Positions 53,883 to 64,000 of a stretch of DNA of 64,000 bases are shown here, piece after piece. The notes under the pieces are model-generated. The model searched no databases, had not been told where the DNA came from, and saw nothing but the letters and a program-made list of their open reading frames with translations. The stretch is from NCBI GenBank assembly GCA_963678675.1, contig OY783192.1, positions 30,581,487-30,645,486 on the forward strand, written 5' to 3'. Source of the DNA: Xiphydria camelus. Taxonomy: Eukaryota; Arthropoda; Insecta; Hymenoptera; Xiphydriidae. Position numbers and translations under genes: made by a program. How positions within the stretch are numbered: the first letter of the stretch is position 1; the number at the start of each line of letters is the position of its first letter.

Positions 53883-56800
53883 CTAGGAGGAAGGTTGAGC
53901 TTGGAGCATCGCCTGAAGACGTTGCAGCTCTCTCAGGAGCTCGCGATTCGTGCCTTCTAATGCGGAGAGTCGATCTCTATAAGAGGAGTTCTCATTCGCC
54001 AGGAGACTTACGCGCCTCTCCAGCCCGTCCATATACTCTTTCTTTTTCCTGCGCGACTCCTGAGCCGATATCTGTTTGACAAATCAAAAAAAGTTCCACA
54101 TCGAGTATACCGCATGGCTGTGCACATGGTCAGTCTGATCAAATAATGCGACGAATGAGCATGATGGACGCAAGTGTATTTCTTGCTTTCAAATAATTTC
54201 AAATTAAGGATCTTGTCTTAGTTGATGAAGCCGCCACGTTTCGCATACACTTACATGCAGAGTTTGTCTGGATAATGAACATTAAGTGGAGTTAGTGAGA
54301 ATTTAGATCCATTCTCATTTCCAGATAAAAACGATTTCACTGACGAAGTATAGTGCTTCCGGTAAAGGAAACTATCAAATTGATACACGTGTCCTCAGTT
54401 TTTCACGTTAAACTATTCTAAACTACTGTATAATTAAAGATTTGTTCATCCTGGGGAGTGCTAGGGATTTTTTGTGAAATTACGTTTTAATTAAATAGAC
54501 TTATTAACCAAACTAAGAGCACGTATAATAATTTGAAGATCTCCTTTATCAGAAAAGCTATGTTTATCAGCAAAACATTCTTTATCTGGAAATGAGAATA
54601 GATCTAAAATGTAGGACAAAACATGATGGCTTCCAGGACATATCTAAAGTTCCGTTCTCGGATTCATTTCATTAATTCTTAGTTCCCACTTTCTCGTTAA
54701 TATATCATGTCAAATCAAATTGTAGTTTGAAACATCTGCAGCGATATAACTTGTTATTCACAAACCCTTCACTTAATACAAAACTGTGCATACACAAAAG
54801 TCAATGGAAACAATAAACTGAATGTCGTTCTCGATATTTCGAGTCTCGGTACGATTCGACGTGACACGTTAATGATAAAACATGACTAGAAAAATAATAA
54901 AACGAACTCAAAGACGCATTCCCTTATTTAAGAAAATCTACGAGACTTTCGAAGAATGATTTCAGAGTTTTCGTCAAGTTTGACGATGCTATTTCCAGAA
55001 GGCATTATAATATGACAGAAATAAATATGTTCGAACATTTGTACACTCTCAAGTGAAGTTTCCAAGTTCATTTCTTTTAACTTATCCAAAAATTTTGCTC
55101 CGAATAATTCGTAAGCGAGGTACCAAAATGTACTCGATTTTTAAAAGAGCTAAAGGGTCAAATCATGTAGAATATACTTTAACAAATACGTAATCGGTCC
55201 ATAGAAAAGTTTTTGAAATGATTTAAGTGTCAGTTGAACAAATAACTTCAACTTCGTGATCATGAATCACATACATAACCTAAAACTATCCGTACTCATA
55301 AGAATGTCAGAAACTAACCAAGTTGTATCGTACTGCTCATGTGGCATTTTCCGGTTATTTCGTCGCGATCTAGATGCACTATTCACTTATAAAAATACAC
55401 TCACTATTCATAAATAGTTGCTCGATAAAACGAATAACAACTGCTTTCGCGGAACACTCCAACTGCCTTTGCGAGACACTCGGTAGCCAGTGAAAGTAAA
55501 CGCGCGTGTAGGTACTTATCTGTGTGATACTCGGCTGGCGGCACAGAGCCCCCTCCCCCCGCGCGACTCGTTACCGTGAAGATGTAAACATTGTCTGGGT
55601 ATAACAGACAGTTATCACTTATATTTGGAATTTTTTTGATATGGCTGTATGAATCACATTGAAGAATGCCATCTCCAGATTTTAGGATTAGAGTAACCCT
55701 TATTTTAACTGAAATTCACAAAGCTTCTTAATCGTATCAAATGGTAATTTCCGAAATATCCTGATGGAAAAAATTTCTACCACTATCTACGCGAATTACT
55801 ACACTTAACTACATTCAACTAGGCAATGAATTACACAAACAATTAGCAAAATTCGCGGTATGGACCAAATCTTAGTTCCGCGTAAACTACAACTTTTACG
55901 TCTAGGATGTAAAAAAAAACATGAAAGTTTTAAATTGGCTGTATAGAAAATATATAATACGAGAAACTACAACCTACTAAGAATTTCATTGTTTGCAGTA
56001 AATCGTAGTTAGTAATAAATATTCTTTGAAGGTAATAGAAACGGCTTAGATCTGCGTACTTTTTTTCCGCCGGGGTATCTTTAACGATGCGCATCATTCG
56101 TCGTATTATTCGATCAATACTTTCCACAAGCAGGGAATTGATATCTTCCGTTAATTGAAGAATAAAATGGGAAATGGGAAACGCATGATACATAGCAAAA
56201 AATATCATCCCACCTTGTTTTTGATTTTCCTCCGGACTTTCTTGAGAGACTTCTCCTCTTGCTTCGTGAGAGGTAGCTTCGTCGGCACTGGATACCCCTC
56301 AGCGATCAGGGTTCTCTTCTCCTCCTCCGTCAAAGTAAGGAGCCCGGTCGATCCCTTCTGAAGAGTGAATATAAAAATAAATCTCTCCTCTCTTCGCCGT
56401 TTCAATTAAATTCCGCGATTAAAACAGGAAAGTCTCTCACCGGCTGACAGGAAATCAGCGGTGTGTGAATTGGCTGTCGGGTTGTGTGCGTGTGCGCGCC
56501 ATTGGTAACGTAGAGCCTTGGCGCGAGAAGCCCCCGCAGGTTTTGCGCGTGGACCGAACTCTGCGAATTCCGACGTTGCGGCGAGCAGGAAGCGGAAACG
56601 GCACTTTCGCTATCCGAGCTGGCGCTGCTCGGCGGTGTCGGCGGTAGACTCTGTCTGGAGCCGTGCAGGATCACGCTACTTCCCGCCTCGGTGAGGCTCG
56701 CGGAATCGTCCAATTCCATGCTCTGCAATGATTCGAAACATTGTCCTCTAACAGGGCTGCCACAAATTTTGTTTCAAAAAATTCCCCGACTTCCAGGTTT

Positions 56801-58615
56801 TCCAGGGCAAAAATCGAATTTTTCGATATTATTTAATTTACTCATAAAAAATGTAGGAAGAGTCAAAGAAACATTTATTAACGGTCTGGAATATAATACA
56901 ATATAAAGAAGCATAAGTTCAAAGAAGGCGCGAGCATGACAAAAGCTATACAAAATCGAACAAGTTAATAGAACACACTCGTCACATGCATGGTTCGGTG
57001 AAGAGAAGGTGTTAAATACGAATTATATTTTAACGAAATGTAAACTATATTATTGCTCGTACTGCAAAAGTATTAAAAGTTGTATGCATATTTATGCTAC
57101 ATCGCAAAACATTGGTTAAATATTCTTTAAGAATTATGTATTGAAATTTAATATCACATCGACAATTGAATAAATGGCGCGATGTTTCTTCAAGAGATTT
57201 TATTGAAATTCCCTGACTTTTCCCAGTTTTCCAGGATTTCCAGGTCTATTCCAACCCTGACGACGAACAATGATTCACTGAATATCGCCAAACTCTTCAT
57301 CGCGTAAATCAAACGTCCCAAATAAATCTGGAGGACTTGTCTAAGACATCTTGAAGATGTCTTACGAACGTTATAATAGTCGAACGAAAACTGTCACGTT
57401 TTGCTCCCGATTTTATCGTATCAATTAAATCATGTGATCGAGTCGGCACTCACTTGATAAAACTCCTCGTCGTCCTCCTCGCTATCGCTGGTCTGCGAGA
57501 GGCCGCCCTTGAAGAAGTGGAGGCTGTGCGGTTCTACCATAGTTATGGTGTTCTTGTCGTTCACGAGATTGCAGGGGGTGCGTGGCGTGCCGGGTCGACT
57601 GAGCGGTTCCCCCTTTATTTCCGAACACGACAAGGCGACGTGACGGAGTTCGGACGGCACGACGGTGGCAATCGAGAGCCTCGACGTCGAGGTCTGGTGA
57701 TTGCGGGACAGGGAGGGTAAGGGAGCAGACGAGGTGGAAGGAATCGACGACGATGGCGTCGGCGTCGGTGACGCGGATCCAGATCCTCGGCCGGAAGCTG
57801 TGTTCAGTGAAATCGCCGGGAAACACTCCTCCTCCATATCTGTAGCACACGCGTAAAAAGTAGGCGATTATCGTTGCGTGTGTCTGACGTCGAGCTTTGT
57901 CACATGCGACAAGGCTGTCTACAAAAAACTATACGCGTGTCGGATGCACCGGGGGAGTTACACTTTGTGCATAAATTATCCATGCACTTGCGGCTAATGA
58001 GATTGAAGTTCGCGTGAATTTTTAATCCGCTATCGCTGCCGACGTTTGACATTTGCCCCCGCCAAACGACAATCTCCTACTCTCTTTCCGCTAAATTCTC
58101 TCTCCTACTTCCTCATTCGGTATCTCTTCGACGCGCTACTCGTTGAGCGACTAAAGCATCATCACGGATTAAAAAATAGTTTATAAGCGACTTTTTTTAT
58201 AGTGTACTATCACTCTGTAGAGTTCAAGGAATACTTATCAGGGTAAAAATATTGACAACGGGCTATAAACATTCATCTTACCGTCGATTCTACTTCTCAA
58301 TTCGAGGGCCTCTTCCTTGCAATGAACCGCAGTGGATACGACGGCGTCGGGAACCGCGATGGAGGTGGTGGAATCGACAAAAGAGCCGCAATTTGGTGTG
58401 TAGGGATTGTCGCCGGGGGTGGCAGGACTGGGAGGTGGGCTGGAGGTGAGGAGACTGTAGCTGTGTTCCGACTTGATGGGTCTGGGACCACCCAGAGCGG
58501 CGTCGGTCATCAGACGGTCTCGCAGGACGACGCCGAGCGACGCCTTGTCCTTTAGACACAGGACGCTACCCCATTCCTCCTCCCTCGTCGCCATCAGGAC
58601 GTCTTGACCCAACGC
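53883..58615 (-). CDS. CrebA: CrebA/CREB3-like bZIP transcription factor, C-terminal exons
   Basis: Minus-strand exons in transcript order: 58615-58282, 57839-57454, 56722-56441, 56357-56214 and 54071-53883 (TAG). Phases are 1, 0, 0, 0 and the total is 445 codons including the stop. Exon 1 here has [13 protein letters not shown] and [10 protein letters not shown], and the next has [10 protein letters not shown], both in CrebA order. The fourth exon encodes the adaptor [19 protein letters not shown] and [13 protein letters not shown]; the last continues [15 protein letters not shown] (CREB3-type basic region) and a leucine zipper ([30 protein letters not shown]). CrebA raises secretory-pathway gene expression in flies. 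The frame stops soon after the zipper, so no transmembrane segment of the vertebrate CREB3 kind is present, as I recall for fly CrebA. The N-terminal exon upstream of 58615 (acceptor TTGCAG|GCG) was not found in the window. Confidence 0.93.
54301..54610. mobile_element. Foldback element U in the last CrebA intron
   Basis: Left TTTAGATCCATTCTCATTTC then CAGATAAA; right TTTATCTGGAAATGAGAATA then GATCTAAA. Arms about 28 bp around an AT-rich interior. Confidence 0.65.
54611..56213. other. CrebA last intron, remainder
   Basis: No exon or clear element seen. A run of C residues lies at about 55550. Confidence 0.35.
56752..57259. mobile_element. CAGGG-terminus element in a CrebA intron
   Basis: CAGGGCTGCCACAAATTTTG at the left; ATTCCCTGACTTTTCCCAG, TTTCCAGGTC and TCCAACCCTG at the right. 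The most complete copy of the family at 4929 and 12416. Confidence 0.75.
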
Positions 58616-59153
58616 CTGCAATTGCGACGAATCGATTAGTAAAAATTACTCGGATCGCAGTATCCTGAGGTTCATTTGCATACTGTAAATGGTGACATGT
58701 AAAGAAGTGGAAGGTTGAAATGCTGGAAATAAAAAAATACTAAAAATAATGATATTCGGATCGCTAGAAAAATGATTCCTAAACTATGCAGGGCTTCCAT
58801 CCAATCAGATGTTCAAAAATAGTGGGTTTTAATGACTCCTTACTTGAAAAAAAATGACCAATCTTTCCTCGTTTGAGCATTATGAAGGGATAAAAAAGCA
58901 GTTTTATGGCGTTTGTAATAAATTCGGTAAAATTTGGAGGAAATAATATTGAAACAAAATGATTGAGATTTGTAATTGAAATAATTTACTTTCATAAGAA
59001 TACATTGAAATTGTGAGGTATAATGGATGATAACAAACTTAACGAACAATTAATACCTCAACAAATCTTTTTTCATATTACTAGGAACACTGTTTGTTCC
59101 GCGCCATCATAACGATTTACAGAATCTGGGCACTGATGGCATGACCATCTCAA
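58616..59153. other. Upstream CrebA intron, nothing recognised
   Basis: AT-rich; no further CrebA exon found. Confidence 0.35.
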
Positions 59154-59456
59154 CACTGAGAATTCATACAAATTGTTGTAGCGTTTTAGCGGCGAGAAGG
59201 TAACGTGAAATTATTTGCCCTGAAAAAGAACTCTTATTTGAGCTAACGAAATATTTTGAATGAACACGAGCCAACAAAACTTTGTTGAAATCGCAAAATT
59301 CTTTGGTTGATTTCACGAAAACTTTGATGACAGATCTAACAAACAAACAAATAATCAATCAATTCAATTTGTTTGAATAATCTAACAAATGTTTTTTTCG
59401 GTTATCAAATTGACTCAATAAAATTATTTTGTTGGTTACTTTTTTTCTCGGGGTGA
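59154..59456. mobile_element. CACTGAG-type MITE, ungrouped
   Basis: CACTGAGAATTCATACAAAT at the left, TTACTTTTTTTCTCGGGGTG at the right. The interior has TTTGTT(G/T)-rich words (AACAAAACTTTGTTGAAATC). Family not matched elsewhere in the window. Confidence 0.6.
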
Positions 59457-60551
59457 CGAATTAAGGAACGAAATCTTAAAAATGCCCGATCATTAAAAAA
59501 ATGACTAAGTGGAGAGTGGGGTTCCTGGTTATGGAACGTTATCTATCACCGTTGAAGCACTTCGCCCCTACGCATAGGCAACATCACCTTACAGACGAGT
59601 CCGCATAAAGCCAGGCTGTAAGAGGCACAGGTATCTATAGGTACAACGCATGCAATTCTGGCATGAAGCTCGTATGTCGATTCCCTCCCGCAAGAAGAGA
59701 TGCAACTCTTTAACATCTCGCGGAGACTGAAAGGGAAGAGCGAGCGGTCAAGTTGAAGGTCGGACAAGTACCCCAGGTCGCGTAGTGCGGCAAGCAGGTA
59801 GGGCCCGGGGTACTCCCTCCGTCCCTCTCGCCGCCGATCGCCGGTTCCTGGCCACCCGACATCGCTGGGCGTCCGTTGGAGGTTCCTACACGCTCCAGCA
59901 ATGCGGAACTCGTCGGGCCCAAGGTCGCGCTATCTTCCCCCGTTCGCCGGTCTCTTCTCCGCTCTTCTCGCGATGAATCGATTCGCATTGTACTGTATAG
60001 CTAGCTCGAATAGCGGGACCGTACATGCGCTGCTTTAATTGGGACTGTAATTTGTTTCGTCGCACATTATCGCTCCCTGTTTTGCGATTTTTAAAATAAA
60101 GACACATGGATCAAATGGACCCAACCGATTTTTAAATAATAGCCACATGAACGACATCCGTCCAATTTAAATCGACAAATTATGAAACATTATAGAATAT
60201 CTAATCACCGTGACAACGTAAGGAATGAAATGATGACATATTCAAAAACCATCGTGAATATGTAGATGCACAAAAAATGAGCTGCTTCGCTAAAAGTGTC
60301 ATAACTTCTTTACTTTTAGAGTTTTTTAAAATAATGTCTGCGGATGATTCTTATAAAATATCACAAACGATTTCTTCTGAAGTCCGAAGGAATTTCGTAG
60401 TAGGAGTTTTAAGAAGAAGCTATTCATTCCGAGATCTGACGGGAGTCTAGTTATAATTGTATTATTAAAAAAAGAAGTACGGTTAGCTTCAAAATGTAAG
60501 CCTGGGTCAAGTGGACCATTGGTGACCACAGAAGGATAAGAAATACAAGGT
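59457..60551. other. Spacer, nothing recognised
   Basis: GC-rich 59540-60000 then AT-rich. Frames on both strands carry no domain and do not resemble the CrebA N-terminus. Confidence 0.35.
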
Positions 60552-60969
60552 CAGGGTGTTTAGCGATTAGGGATAATAAATTTCCATGACATTTCCACGA
60601 TCTCCAGACGAGATTTTTACATTTTTCTATGATCGCACCTTTGACTTTTGAAGTGTTTATGCAGAATTTTCTACTCAAATAGAAATAAATTTTTGTTTCA
60701 ATAATACCAATAATAGGTAGTAATACTCATAGTCTCCTGCCATTGATCTCGTTCGCGAGCATTAAAGCAAAATTCTTCTACTAATACTTCTAATGTATCC
60801 GGCATTCAGAGATCAGATAAATTTTATTCAATCAATAATTTGTTTCATAGTTCCATGATATTTTCAGTTAAAAAAAAATTTCATGATATTTCCATGATAT
60901 TCCACATGCAAAACAAATTTCATGATTTTTCCATGACCACCATGATTTCCATGATCGCTAGACACCCTG
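60552..60969. mobile_element. CAGGGTG/CACCCTG element with CATGA-rich ends
   Basis: CAGGGTGTTTAGCGATTAGG and AAATTTCCATGACATTTCC at the left; TTTCCATGACCACCATGATT, TCGCTAGACACCCTG at the right. Distantly similar in design to the 4929/56752 family. No clear target duplication. Confidence 0.65.
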
Positions 60970-62065
60970 AAAGTGGAATACCGAGGACATTTGTGAGGCG
61001 CTCACATGAAAATACATACGGATAGATTAATTCATAAACAATCGAATCGTATAGCTGCACTCCAGCTTCGCCCACCAGCTTCTTCCTCTAGAGTTTTTGA
61101 TAAAAAGAATTATAACGACTCGCGTCAAAGGGTCTGCCCGACGAAAAAAAGAAAACCTTTTCTCCCTTCAGCTTTCCTCCAGCCCGCTTTCTACGAGCGC
61201 TAAGCGTGATCGAATCGAGTCACGAGCCGCCTGTAAAATGCTCGCAGTCGGGGCCGCTCAGCAATTCCGCGGAGTTATTTTGCTGGCTCGTCAGTTTTCC
61301 GTCGCAGCGGTTGTCGTTATCGCGTTTCCTGCAATTATTCTACAAGCACGGAATATTTAATTGTCCCGTCGCGAAGCGTGTACTTCGATAGGAGTGAAGC
61401 TATATTTTCAAATTTCATGTAAACCTTGATTCTGAGCTAGTTACCGTGCAACGTCCAGTTCAAATTTCCCTTCGACTTAACTGAACTCTTCTGAGCAGAA
61501 AGAATCAACTGTACGTTTGCACGCTGTCCTAAATTTTAGCCACAACCAGGCTTCGTGGAACGCGACCACATTATAAATATCAGGACAATAACGTGGAAAA
61601 CTACATCGTGATGTTGTTGAAAGCAAAAATACAGATACGCTGGGCGGACATAATGAATGGTACTTGGTGCTTCGGTGCGTAAAGCCGGTACCGCTATGGT
61701 GTAGAAGAAAAACGAGAAGAAGAGAGAGAGAGAGAAGGCGGATATAGAATCTTTGCTCCTATAAAACGAGTGTTCGGTAAAACGTCAATTAATGCTTAAG
61801 TTAAATTAATTTTAAACTACTACAGGCAACATAAGTATTACCTTAAGAATTAATCGAAGCATTAACGCTATTTAAACGAATTAATTGAGAATAATTCGCG
61901 ACGCGAATGAAGCTCCCTCAATTTACCAAAAATTCCTACATATGTAGGAATATTACTGACCACCAGGGGCTCTGCAGATTCGCCTAGCAAGGCCAACCAA
62001 CCGTGGAAACTTCACTGTGCATTAAAGAATTTTGAAAGTCCGTTAGTGCGTCCCCCGACCTTAAA
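60970..62065. other. Spacer, nothing recognised
   Basis: A GA run lies at about 61718-61735. No gene recognised. Confidence 0.35.
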
Positions 62066-62143
62066 ATGTCAAGTTCAACGCGCAATAAATATATGACGGT
62101 TATCGCAGACAGCCTGGGACTGACTCTAGACTCGTCTGCCAAG
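62066..62143 (+). CDS. Candidate first coding exon, TAF6-like histone-fold N-terminus
   Basis: ATG at 62066 (context TAAAATG) opens 26 codons ending in a strong donor, AAG|GTGAGC, phase 0. The peptide begins MSSSTRNKYMTVIADSLG and continues LTLDSSAK. The pattern (Y/S)xxxVIA(E/D)SLG..L...A resembles the first helix of the TAF6/TAF6L histone fold, subunits of TFIID and SAGA. No following exon was recognised in the remaining 1.9 kb, though the last bases of the window (ATTGCAG at 63994-64000) look like a splice acceptor and could begin it. The exon is too short to be sure; chance or another protein is possible. Confidence 0.3.
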
Positions 62144-63558
62144 GTGAGCCGACTGTAGGCACGAGCAGTGCCTTTATATAGTGGACGGCAGAAGGCAGAA
62201 AAGGTGGGATAGAGCAGTACCAGTCTCGCTTACGCCGAAGTCACGAAAAAAGGTGAACGTCCTCGTCCGAACCGTCCCCGTCACTTCACCGCTGCTCCTC
62301 GTCACTCCGACAATCGCGACGACGAGGATGACGACGAGGGGGAGGAGGACGATCGGCTCGATTCCACTGAGTTTCGAAACGAGATCCCGCGTCGACTTTC
62401 CAGCGCGGGTGAAATTTTCCCGCGCAATCGACTTTTCCCGCGGCCCCTGCGACGCGGCGCGCGATAAACGGAAAAACGAAAAGCTGCGGGGCTTCGTTTC
62501 GTAAACGCAGGCGCCTATGACGAGCGTGAATTCGTATTCGAAAATTCTAGCGCGTCCTACTTTTCCATCGGGCACCGTTAAGAACGGGTCGAAAGAGGAG
62601 GAACGCGGGTTTCACGAATGCCGATAAGGTCGAGCCAACTGAATCGTGAAACGAGCGGTCGCAGGTATACGAAGTACTCGCGTTATAGCTGTGATAAGAG
62701 AGGGACTCGTTGAAAGGCAGACCGGCGTTGCACTCGAGAATTATCTTGTATATATTATTTCCAGGCGGTGATTTGTCGTGATAAACCCTTTTTAAACCTT
62801 CATACGAAACCGAACACGGTAAATGAGGTACCGTTTTAAGAATTAAGTTATCTGCTTTTGACGATTATTAAATTACAATTAATTGTACATCGTAGATATT
62901 ATTTGTTTAAAAATCGAGGGTAAAAATTGAATTTTAGTAAAGATAACGCATAATCTACAATCATTCCATATTTTCTGCGCTTACGTTCCCCATCTTCTGT
63001 CGTCTGCGGAATTTCCGCCCCAAGCTCAATAGCCTTTATTTTGTGAAAAATTTTCGCGTTTGAAAAATAATGGCTCGATCTTATCACGGTGAATCTTATA
63101 ATATCGTATAGCTACGATAAAAATTAGAGAGAATTAGCTGTACGGTAAAATTTATTATTGACCGCTCGTGAATAAGAAATAAAAATAGTTACGCCCCCCC
63201 CAGCGGGAGGTGATAAAATGCGGACCGAGAGACGAGCCCTTCGAGGCACGACAACCGATCGCGCGGCCTCTTCCGAATGGGCATCTGGAACGTGCGACGA
63301 ACCGCGAAGAGCTAATTGTAAGAAACTCTCGAGTTGGCACAGACTCCCACGGACTGGTACAGGCCAAGGGAGTTCTGCATTCTCGCGGCGGAACCTCGTT
63401 TATGGATCCGGAATTTCTGCATGTCGGAGGGAATAAATATGTCGTCTTTTACGAAAGATAAATAGCATCCGTTGGGTGAAAAAAGGACGAGAATTGTGAG
63501 AATGGAATATGAAACATGTGTGGAAGTCGTCGAAAAGTATATTAATCACGGTTACCTA
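62144..63558. other. Spacer or intron, CpG-rich then AT-rich
   Basis: 62180-62480 is CpG-rich with an acidic plus-strand frame and overlapping minus frames, no recognised domain. A minus-strand TATATAAAG lies at 62172-62180. The rest is unremarkable. Confidence 0.35.
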
Positions 63559-63739
63559 TAGGTACTAAATAATTGATTTGACATTTTGGGTAAAGTATCG
63601 CATTCATTGCTTTACTGTATGACAGCTATTGAAATAGGTACGTTTAGTGAAGTTATATGTACCTATGTCAAATGTTGCCATACAGTAAAGCAATGAATGC
63701 AATACTTTCCCCAAAATGTCAAATCTATTATCTAGTATT
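63559..63739. mobile_element. Foldback element V
   Basis: Left TGATTTGACATTTTGGGTAA, AGTATCGCATTCATTGC, TTTACTGTATG; right CATACAGTAAAGCAATGAAT, GCAATACTTTCC, CCAAAATGTCAAATC. Arms about 60 bp. Confidence 0.75.
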
Positions 63740-64000
63740 TTATAATAATGACTAATTATATAATAAATAATTACTTATAGATTATCTAGTACCTATAATA
63801 ATGACGACTAAAATATACTCTTCTCTCCGTGTATACATATAATTTCGCACCGGATTACCCTAACTAATGCACTTTGCCAAGCCGATCTAAACAATCATAA
63901 TAGTTAGGTCGATATCTCGAAGAGACTGTGAGATATCAATGATTTTATGTACAAGAAATTTCTTATCGCGTAAAAACACCAGTATCAAATAATATTGCAG

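Noticed and set aside
59546..59988. Missing N-terminal CrebA exon
   Set aside because: Minus-strand frames here show no acidic Trp-Asp-rich start like that of CrebA and do not splice in phase to 58615 convincingly.

Overview
This is a eukaryotic, insect-type nuclear window. Genes are split by GT-AG introns and lie among many small DNA transposons. The allatostatin-A precursor has the hymenopteran arrangement (AYTYVSEY, then LPVYNFGI-amide), so a hymenopteran is likely and an ant plausible; the species cannot be told from the sequence alone.

Layout. (1) 1-1726, plus: the last three exons of a His/Lys/Glu-rich protein of the DUF4779 type. (2) 1.7-31 kb: no coding gene recognised, but a dense field of inverted-repeat (foldback) elements. 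It holds a convincing TATA/initiator/5' exon/splice donor unit at 7965-8186 and a Helitron at 23.7-25.5 kb. (3) 31143-33521, plus: allatostatin A, two coding exons. (4) 34968-42081, plus: amnionless, the cubilin partner, six coding exons ending in an FxNPxY-type tail. (5) 46.6-51.5 kb: a piggyBac element with both ends, inside an older TA-flanked element and itself carrying a TCGAC-repeat foldback. (6) 53883-58615, minus: the last five coding exons of a CrebA/CREB3-like bZIP factor; its N-terminal exon was not found. (7) 62066-62143, plus: a possible first coding exon of a TAF6-like histone-fold protein, low confidence.

The genes have unrelated roles: peptide hormone signalling, endocytic protein uptake, control of the secretory pathway, and an extracellular or cuticle-like His-rich protein. 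They do not look like a functional cluster.

The most informative signal is the repeat landscape. Many element families share the terminus CACTGAG...CTCAGTG flanked by TA. Several insertions can be read at base level because an uninterrupted copy of the target repeat lies elsewhere in the window. At 23.4-25.7 kb four elements are nested inside one another, and further nests occur at 4.9-6.0, 10.6-11.6, 15.8-16.2, 29.2-29.8, 32.3-32.8 and 46.6-51.5 kb. Exon edges come from splice motifs, phase and family knowledge; no alignment was run.
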